From a virus: a stretch of DNA of 30,266 bases. Location of the stretch: positions 1 to 30,266 of IMG/VR virus record IMGVR_UViG_3300030107_000331. One strand, written 5' to 3'. The notes beneath the pieces were generated by a model. The model did no database searches, was not told the origin of the DNA, and saw only the letters and a program-made list of their open reading frames with translations. Every line of letters starts with the position of its first letter. The stretch's first letter is position 1. Both the position numbers and the translations under genes were made by a program. Shown in pieces: positions 8,461-16,881 of the stretch.

Positions 8461-11400
8461 ATGGCTGAATTAAATACAAATGATTGGGCTGCACAATTAG
8501 ATAAAAATTTAAATTTAATTGGTGGTTCTGAAACTGTAGATATCCCATCTATTATACCTAATGATTGGGCTGCACAATTAGATAAAAATTTAAATGTTGA
8601 AGAAAACGTTGTTGAAGAAGACATTGTTGAAGAAGACATTGATACTTTTACTAGTGCAAGTATGATACCATCTGCTGATGATTACATAGAAGTTGAAGAA
8701 CCTGTAGAAAAATATGACGGTACTATTTCTGGTTTTGATAGAACAAAAAGAGCATGGGATGAATGGACTGAATCATTAGCACCCATAGTAGATGAAAATA
8801 ATAATATTATAACAAATGAAGCTATGGAAAAAATAGGTCAAGAACTTTCTAATGCTCTTATAGAAACAGACAATAGTGGTAGGTCTAAACTTACTCCTAG
8901 TCGTGCTCCTACTCCCGATGAAGTACTTTTAGCAAAAGCTTTAGATTCAGGTGGTAGTACAGGTACAAAAGTTCTTTTAAATGTAGCTGGCGCATTATCT
9001 GTAGGTGGTAATGTTGTATTAGATGTAGTAGAGGATACACTAGAAAGAGGATCACAACAAAAAATTGCTGGTGGTGCATTAAACTTTGTTGCTAAATTAG
9101 CTACAGAGTTAAGAAACTTTGGTGGTTATGGTAGATATAAAAGTGATAAAGATATAGAAGTTAATCCTAAACAATGGATAGATGCTTTAGCTGAGGGGTC
9201 TATAAATGCGCTTGAGTTTAGTGAACAACTACCTGCTTTAGGTGCAGTATCTACATTATTAAGTATTAGGTCTTTACGTGCTGTTAACCAAGCTAAAGAA
9301 GGTTCTAAAGTATATAATGCTAAGTTAAAAAATTTAGAGGAAGCTAGACGTAATAACTATGAAGGTGCTAGGCTTGCTACATCTGAAGCAAAAATAGAAG
9401 CAAAAGCTATTGCAACAAAAATAGCTGAAGATAACTTAGAACTACGAGATGAAATAATTTTAAAGTTTGAATCAAATCTTGATGGTAGAAAAATATCTAA
9501 AGAAAAAGATGGTCATTTAGTAATAGACTATGACTTAGCTACTGTAGAAGGCAAAAAAATAATACGAGAAGACATTAAAATTGTAAAAACAGCAGAAGGA
9601 AATGTAGCAGAACTTGATCCCCTTGCAAGTGTAATAGGCACAGAAGGTGGCATTATATCTCCGATACTTAACCCTGAAAAATTAAACAGTTTGGTTGCTG
9701 TTGTAGCTGAATACAAAAAGAAAATGCAAACTGCAGGTAAACCAGATGCATTTAAACCTAAAAATGCTGAACGTATACGTAAATTAAATGCTAAAAAGAA
9801 ACTTGGTAATCTTAGTCAAGCAGAAACTGAAGAACTAAAAGCCTTAAATAAAGCCAACAAAGGCCCAATGAAAATTTTGTTAGATATAACTATAATGCAA
9901 GATTTAGAGGCAACGTCAGAGTTAATTGATATTTTAAATAAATATGATTTATCTTTAGAGGAAATGATTCTTAGTAGTGTGGGTTCTTTTTCTGAAGCTG
10001 GTACTGTTTTACAAATAGCTCGTCAATTAAATAGAGTAAGACCAGACGCAGACATTGATGCAGAAAAAACTAAAAAATTATTAGAAGCAGAAGCTGGTAT
10101 TGCTAATGCTTCACAAAGATTAGAGAATGTACGTAGAGGTATGTTGGTAAGTAAGTTTGCTACTGCTGCACGTAACTTTGAATCTACTGCTGCACGTATG
10201 CCAATGGAAAGTCTTATGAATGTAATTGATGAGGTTGTATATTCATTTAAAAAACCTATTAAAGGTGGTATAATAGGACCAGATGTGGAAGGAGGTTTTG
10301 TTGGTGCAACAAAAACACTTACCAGAAAAGAAACATGGAGAGATAGTTTTAAAGCACATAAGTATGCTTTTAGTAGACCTGATATAGCTAATGGGTATAT
10401 GCGTCTTATGTTAGAACAACCAGAGTTTGCAACTTATTACAGTAAAATGTATGAAAACATAAATGAAATACAAAAAGCTACAGGTAGGGGTGTTGGTGGT
10501 ACTGTAGATACAACTATGTCTTTCTTAGAAGATGTAACTTCTTTAGTTAATACTGCTAACAGGTGGCAAGAAAGTGTTAGTAGAAATGCTTTTGCTTTAG
10601 CTGACCTTGAAAGATTAGTTAAAAGAGAATACAATATAGATTTAATAGATGCTCTTAATGAAGGTAAGCTAAAAGATTTAATGAATGATGCCTCAACAGT
10701 TAAACCTGAAGGAGCAAGATCATTTCATGTTTTGATGGCAGAAGCTACAAATCGTGCATTGACAGCTACTTATGCCAATCAACCAGAAGGAAAAATATTT
10801 AAATATTTAACAAACTTTTTAACTACCCAAAAACTAGGTGGTGTTATACCACTAACTGTTGCAGTAGAGTTTCCTAGATTTATGTTTTCTAGTATGGAAT
10901 TTATTGGTCAGTCTTCTTTTGGTGCTGCTATGCCAATGCTTAAAAAATCAATTGGTCTACGTAAGGATGGGTTTAGTGCAAAAGAACAACGTGCTATTCA
11001 AAGAAATCTTGTAGGTGCTTCCTTTATAGGTGCAGCGTATATGTATCGCAGTAGTGAAAATGCACCTGAACAATTTGATAATATTAATGTTTCTGGAAAA
11101 GATATTGATATTACTGCTCAATTTCCTTTTAAACAGTTTTTTTATATAGGAGAAACTTTAAAAAGATTAAAAGAAGGAACTTTTGATCAATGGTGGGATG
11201 CTAAAGTTTTTGCTGAAACATTTGTTGGTACTGCATTTAGAACTGGTACTGGCAATATATTTATAGAAGAACTTGCCTCTATTGCTGATGGCTTAGATGT
11301 TAGTGGTGGTGTTAAAGCTGCAGAAATAGTTGGTGAAAGTGTTAGCAATTATATATGGGGTTATTTTAATTTTTTTACACAAATACCTGACTTACAAAGA

Positions 11401-12189
11401 GCTAGACAAGAACCAATGCCAGAGGCATTTTCAATAGCTACTGGACTATACCCAAGACCACTTGAATACAGAAAAGATATTTCCATAAGTGTACCTAAAG
11501 GACCATTTGAAGCAGGTTTTAAGGAATTAGGTAGAGGTGGTGTGCGTGGTGGTTTAACTATTTCTGCAACAGAAGAAGCTGCTCTTCCAATACAATCAGA
11601 AGTATTTCAAAGCCAAGGAACAAGACCCGATCCTTTATGGAAAACATTTTTAGGTCTTTCTGTAAAAGATGAAGCAGACGAAAATGAAAAATTTGTAGGT
11701 CGTTTGGGTATACCTTTATGGAAGGTAAGGAGTAACTCTGATGTTGCTGCTGTAAAAGATTTTGAAAACAAACAACTTTCTTTATTTATGCCAATAGTAG
11801 TTGATGTAATAAAAGCTAGAGAACAAGACTTTAAAATGCAATATTGGCAAGAAAGTACTCAAGAAGCTAGAGATAAAATAACAGTAGAAAATTTTGTTAA
11901 CAGAAAATCTAGGTCTATGTTTGAGGCATTAGTAAGAACAAAAAAAGCAACGTTAAAAGCTACATCTTCTGCTGTAGCAGATAAATACTCCGCAGCAATG
12001 ATAGAGTATAACAAGATACCTAGATCATATAGAAAACAAGCTATTATAAATTATATGTTAAATAAAAATGGTGCATCCCCAGACTTGGGGGATGTAACTG
12101 TAATAACAGAGCTTACTATAAATGCTAAACTCCTTAAAAAAACAGATACAAGTATAGCTAGAGATGCTGCAGGACAAAGAAAAAATTAA
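8461..12189 (+). CDS. Very large internal virion / ejection-type protein (1242 aa)
   Basis: 1242 aa and last gene of the plus-strand block. Residues 7-18 and 34-45 are an identical peptide, NDWAAQLDKNLN, followed by an acidic repeat (VEEDIVEEDI). Residues about 150-550 are Ala-rich and helical with many charged residues; a longer helical section (about 690-860) contains moderately hydrophobic stretches such as LGGVIPLTVAVEFPRFMFSSM and NLVGASFIGAAYMY. Proteins of this size and composition at the end of podovirus structural operons are usually internal core or DNA-ejection proteins; this is inference from size, position and composition. No lytic transglycosylase signature was found. The stop lies at the base of the terminator stem. 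Confidence 0.8.
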   Translation: MAELNTNDWAAQLDKNLNLIGGSETVDIPSIIPNDWAAQLDKNLNVEENVVEEDIVEEDIDTFTSASMIPSADDYIEVEEPVEKYDGTISGFDRTKRAWDEWTESLAPIVDENNNIITNEAMEKIGQELSNALIETDNSGRSKLTPSRAPTPDEVLLAKALDSGGSTGTKVLLNVAGALSVGGNVVLDVVEDTLERGSQQKIAGGALNFVAKLATELRNFGGYGRYKSDKDIEVNPKQWIDALAEGSINALEFSEQLPALGAVSTLLSIRSLRAVNQAKEGSKVYNAKLKNLEEARRNNYEGARLATSEAKIEAKAIATKIAEDNLELRDEIILKFESNLDGRKISKEKDGHLVIDYDLATVEGKKIIREDIKIVKTAEGNVAELDPLASVIGTEGGIISPILNPEKLNSLVAVVAEYKKKMQTAGKPDAFKPKNAERIRKLNAKKKLGNLSQAETEELKALNKANKGPMKILLDITIMQDLEATSELIDILNKYDLSLEEMILSSVGSFSEAGTVLQIARQLNRVRPDADIDAEKTKKLLEAEAGIANASQRLENVRRGMLVSKFATAARNFESTAARMPMESLMNVIDEVVYSFKKPIKGGIIGPDVEGGFVGATKTLTRKETWRDSFKAHKYAFSRPDIANGYMRLMLEQPEFATYYSKMYENINEIQKATGRGVGGTVDTTMSFLEDVTSLVNTANRWQESVSRNAFALADLERLVKREYNIDLIDALNEGKLKDLMNDASTVKPEGARSFHVLMAEATNRALTATYANQPEGKIFKYLTNFLTTQKLGGVIPLTVAVEFPRFMFSSMEFIGQSSFGAAMPMLKKSIGLRKDGFSAKEQRAIQRNLVGASFIGAAYMYRSSENAPEQFDNINVSGKDIDITAQFPFKQFFYIGETLKRLKEGTFDQWWDAKVFAETFVGTAFRTGTGNIFIEELASIADGLDVSGGVKAAEIVGESVSNYIWGYFNFFTQIPDLQRARQEPMPEAFSIATGLYPRPLEYRKDISISVPKGPFEAGFKELGRGGVRGGLTISATEEAALPIQSEVFQSQGTRPDPLWKTFLGLSVKDEADENEKFVGRLGIPLWKVRSNSDVAAVKDFENKQLSLFMPIVVDVIKAREQDFKMQYWQESTQEARDKITVENFVNRKSRSMFEALVRTKKATLKATSSAVADKYSAAMIEYNKIPRSYRKQAIINYMLNKNGASPDLGDVTVITELTINAKLLKKTDTSIARDAAGQRKN
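8479..8595 (+). repeat. Perfect 36-bp direct repeat within the coding sequence
   Basis: Bases 8479-8514 and 8560-8595 are identical, 81 bases (27 codons) apart and in the same frame. Both encode NDWAAQLDKNLN. The identity holds at every codon position, so this is a recent duplication or the product of gene conversion rather than convergent protein evolution. Confidence 0.9.
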
Positions 12190-12214
12190 GGGGCAATTAA
12201 GCCCCTCTTTTTTT
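12189..12214. terminator. Intrinsic terminator between convergent gene blocks, probably bidirectional
   Basis: The stem AGGGGC (12189-12194) pairs with GCCCCT (12201-12206) around a six-base loop, followed by a T run to 12214, a classic intrinsic terminator for the plus-strand virion genes. On the minus strand the same stem is followed by a T-rich stretch (complement of 12181-12188), so it can also stop the leftward transcript after mazG. It overlaps the stop codons of both flanking genes. Confidence 0.85.
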
Positions 12215-12542
12215 ATCTAGTGTCACCACTTCCACCAAGAGTACCTGCATGTTTTCTAGCCATGAGTTTCTTTTCGTTTTGACCAACAATCATACCCAAG
12301 GTAAGGTTAAGATCAGTAGCTAGTGCAGCGCAGTACCACAGTACGTCACCTATCTCACTGGCTATATCTTCTCTCCATGTCTCAGGTCTATTCTCTGGCC
12401 CATCACGTATAAGTTTCTTGACCTTGTTTGCTACCTCTCCTGCCTCACCAGCCAACCCTAACGCAGGGTATAATATCTTATGCTGATTAGGATAGATTGC
12501 AGTGCGTGATGCACTCCTTTGGTACGCATTAAAGTCAGACAT
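12213..12542 (-). CDS. mazG: MazG-like nucleoside triphosphate pyrophosphohydrolase
   Basis: 109 aa from the ATG at 12542, which has AAGGAG nine bases upstream; a longer reading to 12671 exists but runs through the neighbouring gene and lacks such a site. The all-alpha MazG fold is indicated by YPALGLAGEAGEVANKVKKLIRD and EIGDVLWYCAALATDL. Two metal-binding pairs are present, E33xxE36 and E63xxD66, with the family's usual spacing. Such enzymes hydrolyse dNTPs or alarmone-like nucleotides to monophosphates. In phages they are thought to clean the dNTP pool or lower (p)ppGpp, though the substrate cannot be read here. It is the last gene of the leftward block. Confidence 0.88.
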   Translation of the reverse strand: MSDFNAYQRSASRTAIYPNQHKILYPALGLAGEAGEVANKVKKLIRDGPENRPETWREDIASEIGDVLWYCAALATDLNLTLGMIVGQNEKKLMARKHAGTLGGSGDTR

Positions 12543-12543
12543 T

Positions 12544-12795
12544 TTATACTTCTCCTTTAGGAATTGTTCTGCCTCTGCCTGTAGTTCGTTCATGCTGCTT
12601 AACCCTTTTAAGTTGGTCAAAGTAGGCTTTGTTAAACCCACGTTCCCACTCACGATGACGCATTGTGTCACTGTTAAATGGGCTTGATTGGGTATGTCCG
12701 TTTTTGAAAGCGGTATAACCCATTTGGTATTGCACCTTTAATGGTGCATCGTATTTACCCAAGCCTCTTTCGGCCCTGCTTTTAATTTTCTTCAT
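12544..12795 (-). CDS. Small basic protein resembling the ribosome modulation factor family
   Basis: 83 aa with AAGGAG upstream; its stop lies one base before the mazG start and its 3' end carries the mazG Shine-Dalgarno. The sequence YQMGYTAFKNG...PF...HREWERGFNKAY has the G...A...G...P...W..G pattern of Rmf-like proteins, which bind ribosomes in enterobacteria. The Rmf link is a weak pattern match: the protein is longer than Rmf (about 55 aa) and has a basic tail (KRVKQHERTTGRGRTIPKGEV). Binding to RNA or DNA is plausible given the charge. Confidence 0.7.
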   Translation of the reverse strand: MKKIKSRAERGLGKYDAPLKVQYQMGYTAFKNGHTQSSPFNSDTMRHREWERGFNKAYFDQLKRVKQHERTTGRGRTIPKGEV

Positions 12796-12806
12796 AAGTA
12801 ATCTCC

Positions 12807-13286
12807 TTATGCTAGTTTAAGTTTATGTTCTGCGTGTTCTTGTAGAAAAGATAAAGGTAGTATTGTCATTAGATCACCTCTGTTAGGACGAGTATGTAAT
12901 CCAAACTCACCTCTGTAATAATCTTTACACTTTTTATTTATTTTGTCAATAACTTTTTCTGGTTTAACTAAGAAAAAGTATTCGTCAGTTTTAATTGCAA
13001 TGTACCTGTCAATACCATTAGGTACACCCCAACCCTTTGCTGACTTATTATTAGGTGGACGTTTAACTGTTTTTAGTTCCCACCAAATAGTATTGTCAAT
13101 AGGACCATTACGATACTTACGTTTAGCTGCTTTGACATCTACCTTACCGAACTCTTTATCTAGTACATCCCAATGCTCATTAACATTTTCATTCCAGTTA
13201 GCTTCACGTAAAACGTTACTGCCTCGTAGTGCAATAAACTCTTTCTCTGCTGCTGTTCCTTCTCTGTAAGATTTTGTTTTATCCAT
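12807..13286 (-). CDS. Putative PD-(D/E)XK-type nuclease
   Basis: 159 aa; GGAG lies seven bases before the ATG. The N-terminal half has an acidic/Lys pattern typical of PD-(D/E)XK enzymes: E in EKEFIALRG (about 14), then WDVLDKEFGKVDVKAAKRK (about 38-57), where D51-V-K53 would be the (D/E)XK element after a beta hairpin, followed by a Trp-rich strand. Basic C-terminal half. A role in host DNA degradation or recombination would fit its place beside RNR and DNA metabolism genes, but the superfamily is diverse and the active-site assignment is inferred. Confidence 0.65.
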   Translation of the reverse strand: MDKTKSYREGTAAEKEFIALRGSNVLREANWNENVNEHWDVLDKEFGKVDVKAAKRKYRNGPIDNTIWWELKTVKRPPNNKSAKGWGVPNGIDRYIAIKTDEYFFLVKPEKVIDKINKKCKDYYRGEFGLHTRPNRGDLMTILPLSFLQEHAEHKLKLA

Positions 13287-13305
13287 AAGAGAACTCCAAT
13301 TCTGT

Positions 13306-13491
13306 TTATGTTTCTAGGGATTTTTTTATTTTGTCAATTAGAATGTCGTTAGTGGCATTCAAACTAACTATTTGATATTTAAGTTGTGTAACTAACTTAT
13401 TACAATATGATAACTCACCAAGGAGTTTGTTCTGTTCCTCAGTAAAGTTATCTGTATTGTATTCTTTTTCACCTATGGTAACGGTTGCCAT
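13306..13491 (-). CDS. DUF6447-like small protein
   Basis: 61 aa with AAGGAG upstream. It begins MATVTIGEKEYNTDNFTEEQ and continues as a helix with QLKYQIVSL, the layout of DUF6447 proteins as I recall them (a short beta hairpin carrying the name-giving GKEY motif, then a coiled coil). The function of the family is unknown. It lies 14 bases after the RNR stop and is probably co-transcribed. Confidence 0.7.
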   Translation of the reverse strand: MATVTIGEKEYNTDNFTEEQNKLLGELSYCNKLVTQLKYQIVSLNATNDILIDKIKKSLET

Positions 13492-13505
13492 GTTTTTATA
13501 CTCCT

Positions 13506-15407
13506 TTATACTAAGTCTACTATTTCACATACGTCACCAGTACAAGCTATAGTTTGCATTGCTACGGTGTTATCGTCTTTCTCGTACTCAGACAGCCCAG
13601 CCCAATCTATCTTATCGGGCATGATTGACAATAGCATACTGTAGTCATGCTTGCCAACCTCTTGATAAGGTGCTTGTTGATATGTATGGTCTGAGTGTGG
13701 TAAAAATGACACACCTGACATTTCATCAAAGTGTTCATATACAAATGCACCTACAGTCATCCATTCATCATCACGAACTGTACAAGTAATACTTGGTTTG
13801 TGTTCGCACCAGTGACGTTGATATATTAACCATGTCTCAAGCTGTTGAATAGCTGACAAATGATTACGTGTAACTGATCCATGAGGTGACTTAATTGGAA
13901 AGCTAAACACTGTTGTAGCGTCAGGTTTCATTATGTCAGGCTCAGAGGGTATGCCTTGATCTTTCATAAACTGTGTCAAGGGGTCTTTGTTATCTCCCCT
14001 GACTGTTCTAATATAGTACTGTGAGTGTCGGGCGTGGATACCAGAGGCTGAGTCAACAAGTTGGGAGACTGTGCCTGATGGTTTGACACAGGTAATAGCG
14101 GTGGAGATGGGAACACCCAAGCGATCAGCCCACATAGCATTAATATTAACAGCAACTTCACGTAATGTCTCAAGAGTTTTCTCCAATCCTTTGTTAGTAG
14201 TTGTCATTAGTGGGTTATCCATTATCCCTGTGAGTGACACACCAAGCAGACGCTCTTCTTCTGTATTACGCTGCCACACTTTTCGCAGATATGGAAACTT
14301 TGTGTAGGTTGATTGAATTGTTCCCAATATAGTTGCCAAACGGACTTTTCGCTCAAGATCATCCATATTATCCGTAGCCCTGATGACAACTTCCGTAAGA
14401 TTGCAGAACTGATATGGACGCAGAATGATTTCACTGCATGGATTAGTGCCAAACTCATAGTTTGAATCACGCCTACCATACTTAGCAGCCTGTGCTTGAC
14501 TAGCTTTCCTATTGAATACACCTCGTTCTCCTGACTTGCTTTCAACCAATGCCAGCCATTCACGCATAAACGTTTCGGAATCTGGCTTCTCTGTATAACA
14601 AACACTGTTGTTTGCTAATGCTCTGTGTGATGCATTATCCCACCACTGACCTGACTTAGCGTGACGCATACGATCATCAGATAAGTTAGACAAGCTAATC
14701 ATAGCTGACCTGCGTACACCACCTACTACAACTACTTCACCTATCTTACACATAAGATCATGGCATTCAATAGAAGACAGTTTACGTCCTTGTGCATGTT
14801 TAAATGTAGTTACGGCAAAATTAAATAAGTCTATCAAGGGTGCAGGACCACTAGCCCTACCACCAAACGTCTTTAGCCTTGCACCTGCAGGGCGTACACG
14901 AGAGACATCCCACTGAGGTATCTCACCAGCCCACAAAAGAGCCAGCACTTGTCGGAAAGCCTTTGCCCAACCCTCTTTACTATCTTTTACCACGATGATA
15001 GTTTCACTATCGAAGAGTTCAGGAACTTCAGGGAGCTTACTAACGAATTGCCTCTCGACGCTGAACCCAACACCAGTTCCACACAACAAAATAAACATAG
15101 CTTCATCGAAGGATTTAGGATCATCTACGGCTAAGTAGCTACAGTTGTAGCCAGCAGTATTGTCACGCTCTAGTGCAGGTCCAGCGGTCATTAAGGCTCT
15201 CATACTAGGCATTACTTCAAGTGTAAGTATAGCTTCCTCAATCTCTGAAATTGTAGCTGCATCTACATGATGAGCAACTACATTATTTATGTAACGTGAT
15301 ACTGTCTCACTCCAATTTTCTCTCCGAGAGTCGTCGTCTAACCACCTAGCATAACGTGACTTGTGTATAAATGCTTGATAGTCTGTTGGTATATAATTAT
15401 TATCCAT
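13506..15407 (-). CDS. nrdJ: Adenosylcobalamin-dependent (class II) ribonucleoside-triphosphate reductase
   Basis: 633 aa. It reduces ribonucleotides to deoxyribonucleotides for phage DNA synthesis, using host vitamin B12. Aligning by eye with the monomeric Lactobacillus enzyme, C89 (YNCSY) and C335 (QFCNLTEV) are the redox pair, C324 and E326 (NPCSE) the thiyl radical Cys and acid, 11 residues before C335 as in that enzyme. The C-terminus has C622 and C627 (CTGDVC), the CX4C pair that accepts reducing power. The finger-loop motif KPSGTVSQLVDSASG is also present. No iron-binding or glycyl radical signature was seen, which supports class II. Downstream is DUF6447; upstream a 53-aa gene ends a few bases away. 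Confidence 0.93.
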   Translation of the reverse strand: MDNNYIPTDYQAFIHKSRYARWLDDDSRRENWSETVSRYINNVVAHHVDAATISEIEEAILTLEVMPSMRALMTAGPALERDNTAGYNCSYLAVDDPKSFDEAMFILLCGTGVGFSVERQFVSKLPEVPELFDSETIIVVKDSKEGWAKAFRQVLALLWAGEIPQWDVSRVRPAGARLKTFGGRASGPAPLIDLFNFAVTTFKHAQGRKLSSIECHDLMCKIGEVVVVGGVRRSAMISLSNLSDDRMRHAKSGQWWDNASHRALANNSVCYTEKPDSETFMREWLALVESKSGERGVFNRKASQAQAAKYGRRDSNYEFGTNPCSEIILRPYQFCNLTEVVIRATDNMDDLERKVRLATILGTIQSTYTKFPYLRKVWQRNTEEERLLGVSLTGIMDNPLMTTTNKGLEKTLETLREVAVNINAMWADRLGVPISTAITCVKPSGTVSQLVDSASGIHARHSQYYIRTVRGDNKDPLTQFMKDQGIPSEPDIMKPDATTVFSFPIKSPHGSVTRNHLSAIQQLETWLIYQRHWCEHKPSITCTVRDDEWMTVGAFVYEHFDEMSGVSFLPHSDHTYQQAPYQEVGKHDYSMLLSIMPDKIDWAGLSEYEKDDNTVAMQTIACTGDVCEIVDLV

Positions 15408-15411
15408 ATAT

Positions 15412-15573
15412 TTACTCCGTCATTGTTTTGATTTTTTTAATTGTTACTCCATCTATATCATAGATGTATTCTTGAATAGCGTCTTGTAACTCTTCTTCTA
15501 CCATACCGTCTACAGGAACAGATGGATACTCTTCTTCATCTACAACAAGAGTTAAAAGAATCTTAACTATCAC
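15412..15573 (-). CDS. Short acidic protein, GTG start, upstream of RNR
   Basis: 53 aa beginning at GTG, preceded by GAGGAAG at suitable distance and overlapping the end of the DUF3310 gene by 11 nt. It reads MIVKILLTLVVDEEEYP then an acidic stretch with EEELQDAIQEYIYDIDG, and ends seven bases before the RNR start codon, whose Shine-Dalgarno (ACGGAG) lies in its last codons. Absence of a stop over the whole interval, tight fit and codon use support a real gene. No recognised family. Confidence 0.65.
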   Translation of the reverse strand: MIVKILLTLVVDEEEYPSVPVDGMVEEELQDAIQEYIYDIDGVTIKKIKTMTE

Positions 15574-15838
15574 TATTTTCTTCCTCTATCAACTGGTTCA
15601 AGTACCATTGAGCCTTCTGTAAATCTTCAATGCCATTCTTATATCTGTATCTCCACAGGTACTTCATTATGTTACCTTGTAAATAGTAACAGAAACCGTC
15701 TTGTCCTGTGGCTGCACGTATAGCATCAATACATTCTATGCCAGCAAAATTATAGTGATCAGGAGAGTTTACATTGTCACAAAGTGTAGTGTCGTTAATG
15801 TTAAGTGTTTCTCCATTTATTGTTAATGTGTCTGTCAT
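15563..15838 (-). CDS. DUF3310 (SaV-like) protein
   Basis: 91 aa. The core VNSPDHYNFAGIECIDAIRAATG...YLQGNIMKYLWRYRYKNGIEDLQKAQWYLNQLI is the DUF3310 signature, with the HY, GIECID and KYLWRY elements in order. The family is widespread in phages and sometimes annotated as a nucleotide kinase, but its activity is not established. The start overlaps the preceding gene by 4 nt. Residues 1-22 are a short extension before the domain. Confidence 0.9.
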   Translation of the reverse strand: MTDTLTINGETLNINDTTLCDNVNSPDHYNFAGIECIDAIRAATGQDGFCYYLQGNIMKYLWRYRYKNGIEDLQKAQWYLNQLIEEENSDS

Positions 15839-16182
15839 GGTTTCTCCTTTTTAAAATCTACATTTATTACGTTACCATCAATGTTCTCAAGTTTAAGCTT
15901 GGGAGCATTTTTCTTTTTCCTTTCTTCTAATGAGTCTTTAGCATACTTAGCTAATATTTCTTTTACAAAGTCATTGTTTTCCATAGCAGGTATAGCAGCT
16001 AGTATCATCTGTGTCAACTGCATAAGGTTTATATAGTCATCATCGTTTAATGTATTATCGTCTGTTGTACAACTGCCCACATGTAACTCTCCTGTCCACC
16101 TACCTCTATTATCTGTAAACGGACTAATGCGTATTATGTAGTCGTTTGGTTCAAAGTCTAAAAATATTCTATCTTCTGCCAT
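15835..16182 (-). CDS. Conserved phage hypothetical protein
   Basis: 115 aa, overlapping the DUF3310 gene by 4 nt. The N-terminal half is beta-prone (DRIFLDFEPNDYIIRISPFTD then GELHVGSC) and the second half is a helix (DDDYINLMQLTQMILAAIPAMENNDFV) with a Lys-rich tail. No motif indicates an enzyme. It stands between endonuclease I and DUF3310 in a compact DNA metabolism cluster. Confidence 0.75.
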   Translation of the reverse strand: MAEDRIFLDFEPNDYIIRISPFTDNRGRWTGELHVGSCTTDDNTLNDDDYINLMQLTQMILAAIPAMENNDFVKEILAKYAKDSLEERKKKNAPKLKLENIDGNVINVDFKKEKP

Positions 16183-16183
16183 A

Positions 16184-16636
16184 CTATTTCCTCTTCACTT
16201 TCTTTAATGGAAAAGGTATCAAATCAGGATGTTTGTCTTTACCTTTCTCATACAACCAATCTTCAGGTATGATCCTGTCATGGTACATAAACTTGTTTCT
16301 CTCACACCACTGACCATAAGATGTCTTTGCACCTTTACTCAGCTTACGCCTACTGCTTTCAAACACAAACCTAATGTCTAGCTTTGGATGCTGTAGTTTT
16401 ATAAAGGCATGTTTACGTCTGTCATCTGCTGTAAACCTGCCCTTAGTTTCAACTATGATACCATTAGGTAGTACAAAGTCAGGGGTATAGATGCGGTACA
16501 TGAGGTCTTCCCATTCTATCTTTAGTTCCTCGTATTTAACTTTAATACCTCTCTCAACTAAGAAGTCTTTGTTCTTTATCTCAAGACCACTTCTATACCC
16601 AAGTCTTAATGCATTGGCGAAACGCCTACCATTCAC
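16184..16636 (-). CDS. T7-type endonuclease I (Holliday junction resolvase)
   Basis: 150 aa. Residues D53, E63 and K65 (TPDFVLPNGIIVETKG) match the T7 gp3 active site D55, E65 and K67, and E19 matches E20. DDRRKHAFIKLQHPKLDIRFVF is also characteristic. The enzyme resolves branched DNA and in T7 helps to degrade host DNA. The start is GTG, sharing a base with the preceding TAG (TAGTG), so translation is coupled. It is close in length to the T7 protein (149 aa). Confidence 0.95.
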   Translation of the reverse strand: MNGRRFANALRLGYRSGLEIKNKDFLVERGIKVKYEELKIEWEDLMYRIYTPDFVLPNGIIVETKGRFTADDRRKHAFIKLQHPKLDIRFVFESSRRKLSKGAKTSYGQWCERNKFMYHDRIIPEDWLYEKGKDKHPDLIPFPLKKVKRK

Positions 16637-16866
16637 TAGAACCGCCAGCTTGTGTCGAATGTGAACGGATTAAGACCAGTAAAAGAACTAATGCCCAATG
16701 CTTTTAGTTCCTGTTTAACAAGATCGTCTGCCTCTTTACGAGCGTTTATAGCTTCTCGTAGAGATGCATATTTAGCTTGATGCAGTTGCTTCTTGCGCTC
16801 CGATAGTTCTTTTTCCATAGCCCGTACTTGCTCATGCATTTCTTTTATTTCATCATCACCTATCAT
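16636..16866 (-). CDS. Small coiled-coil protein
   Basis: 76 aa with a strong GGAGG upstream. Residues 5-60 are an almost continuous charged helix (EIKEMHEQVRAMEKELSERKKQLHQAKY), then a short Phe-rich tail (FTGLNPFTFDTSWRF). Coupled by a one-base overlap to endonuclease I; a partner or regulator of the nuclease is possible but there is no direct evidence. Not recognised. Confidence 0.7.
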   Translation of the reverse strand: MIGDDEIKEMHEQVRAMEKELSERKKQLHQAKYASLREAINARKEADDLVKQELKALGISSFTGLNPFTFDTSWRF

Positions 16867-16881
16867 ATAGACCTCCTTTTA

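Noticed and set aside
12543-12671. N-terminal extension of MazG to an ATG at 12671
   Set aside because: It runs through the Rmf-like gene in another frame; the ATG at 12542 has AAGGAG and gives the normal family length.
12502-12687. Plus-strand ORF opposite mazG and the Rmf-like gene
   Set aside because: Antisense to two genes with good ribosome sites and no recognisable product.
14222-14605. 127-aa minus-strand ORF within the RNR gene
   Set aside because: Same strand but another frame, covering conserved RNR residues; it has no start signal of its own.
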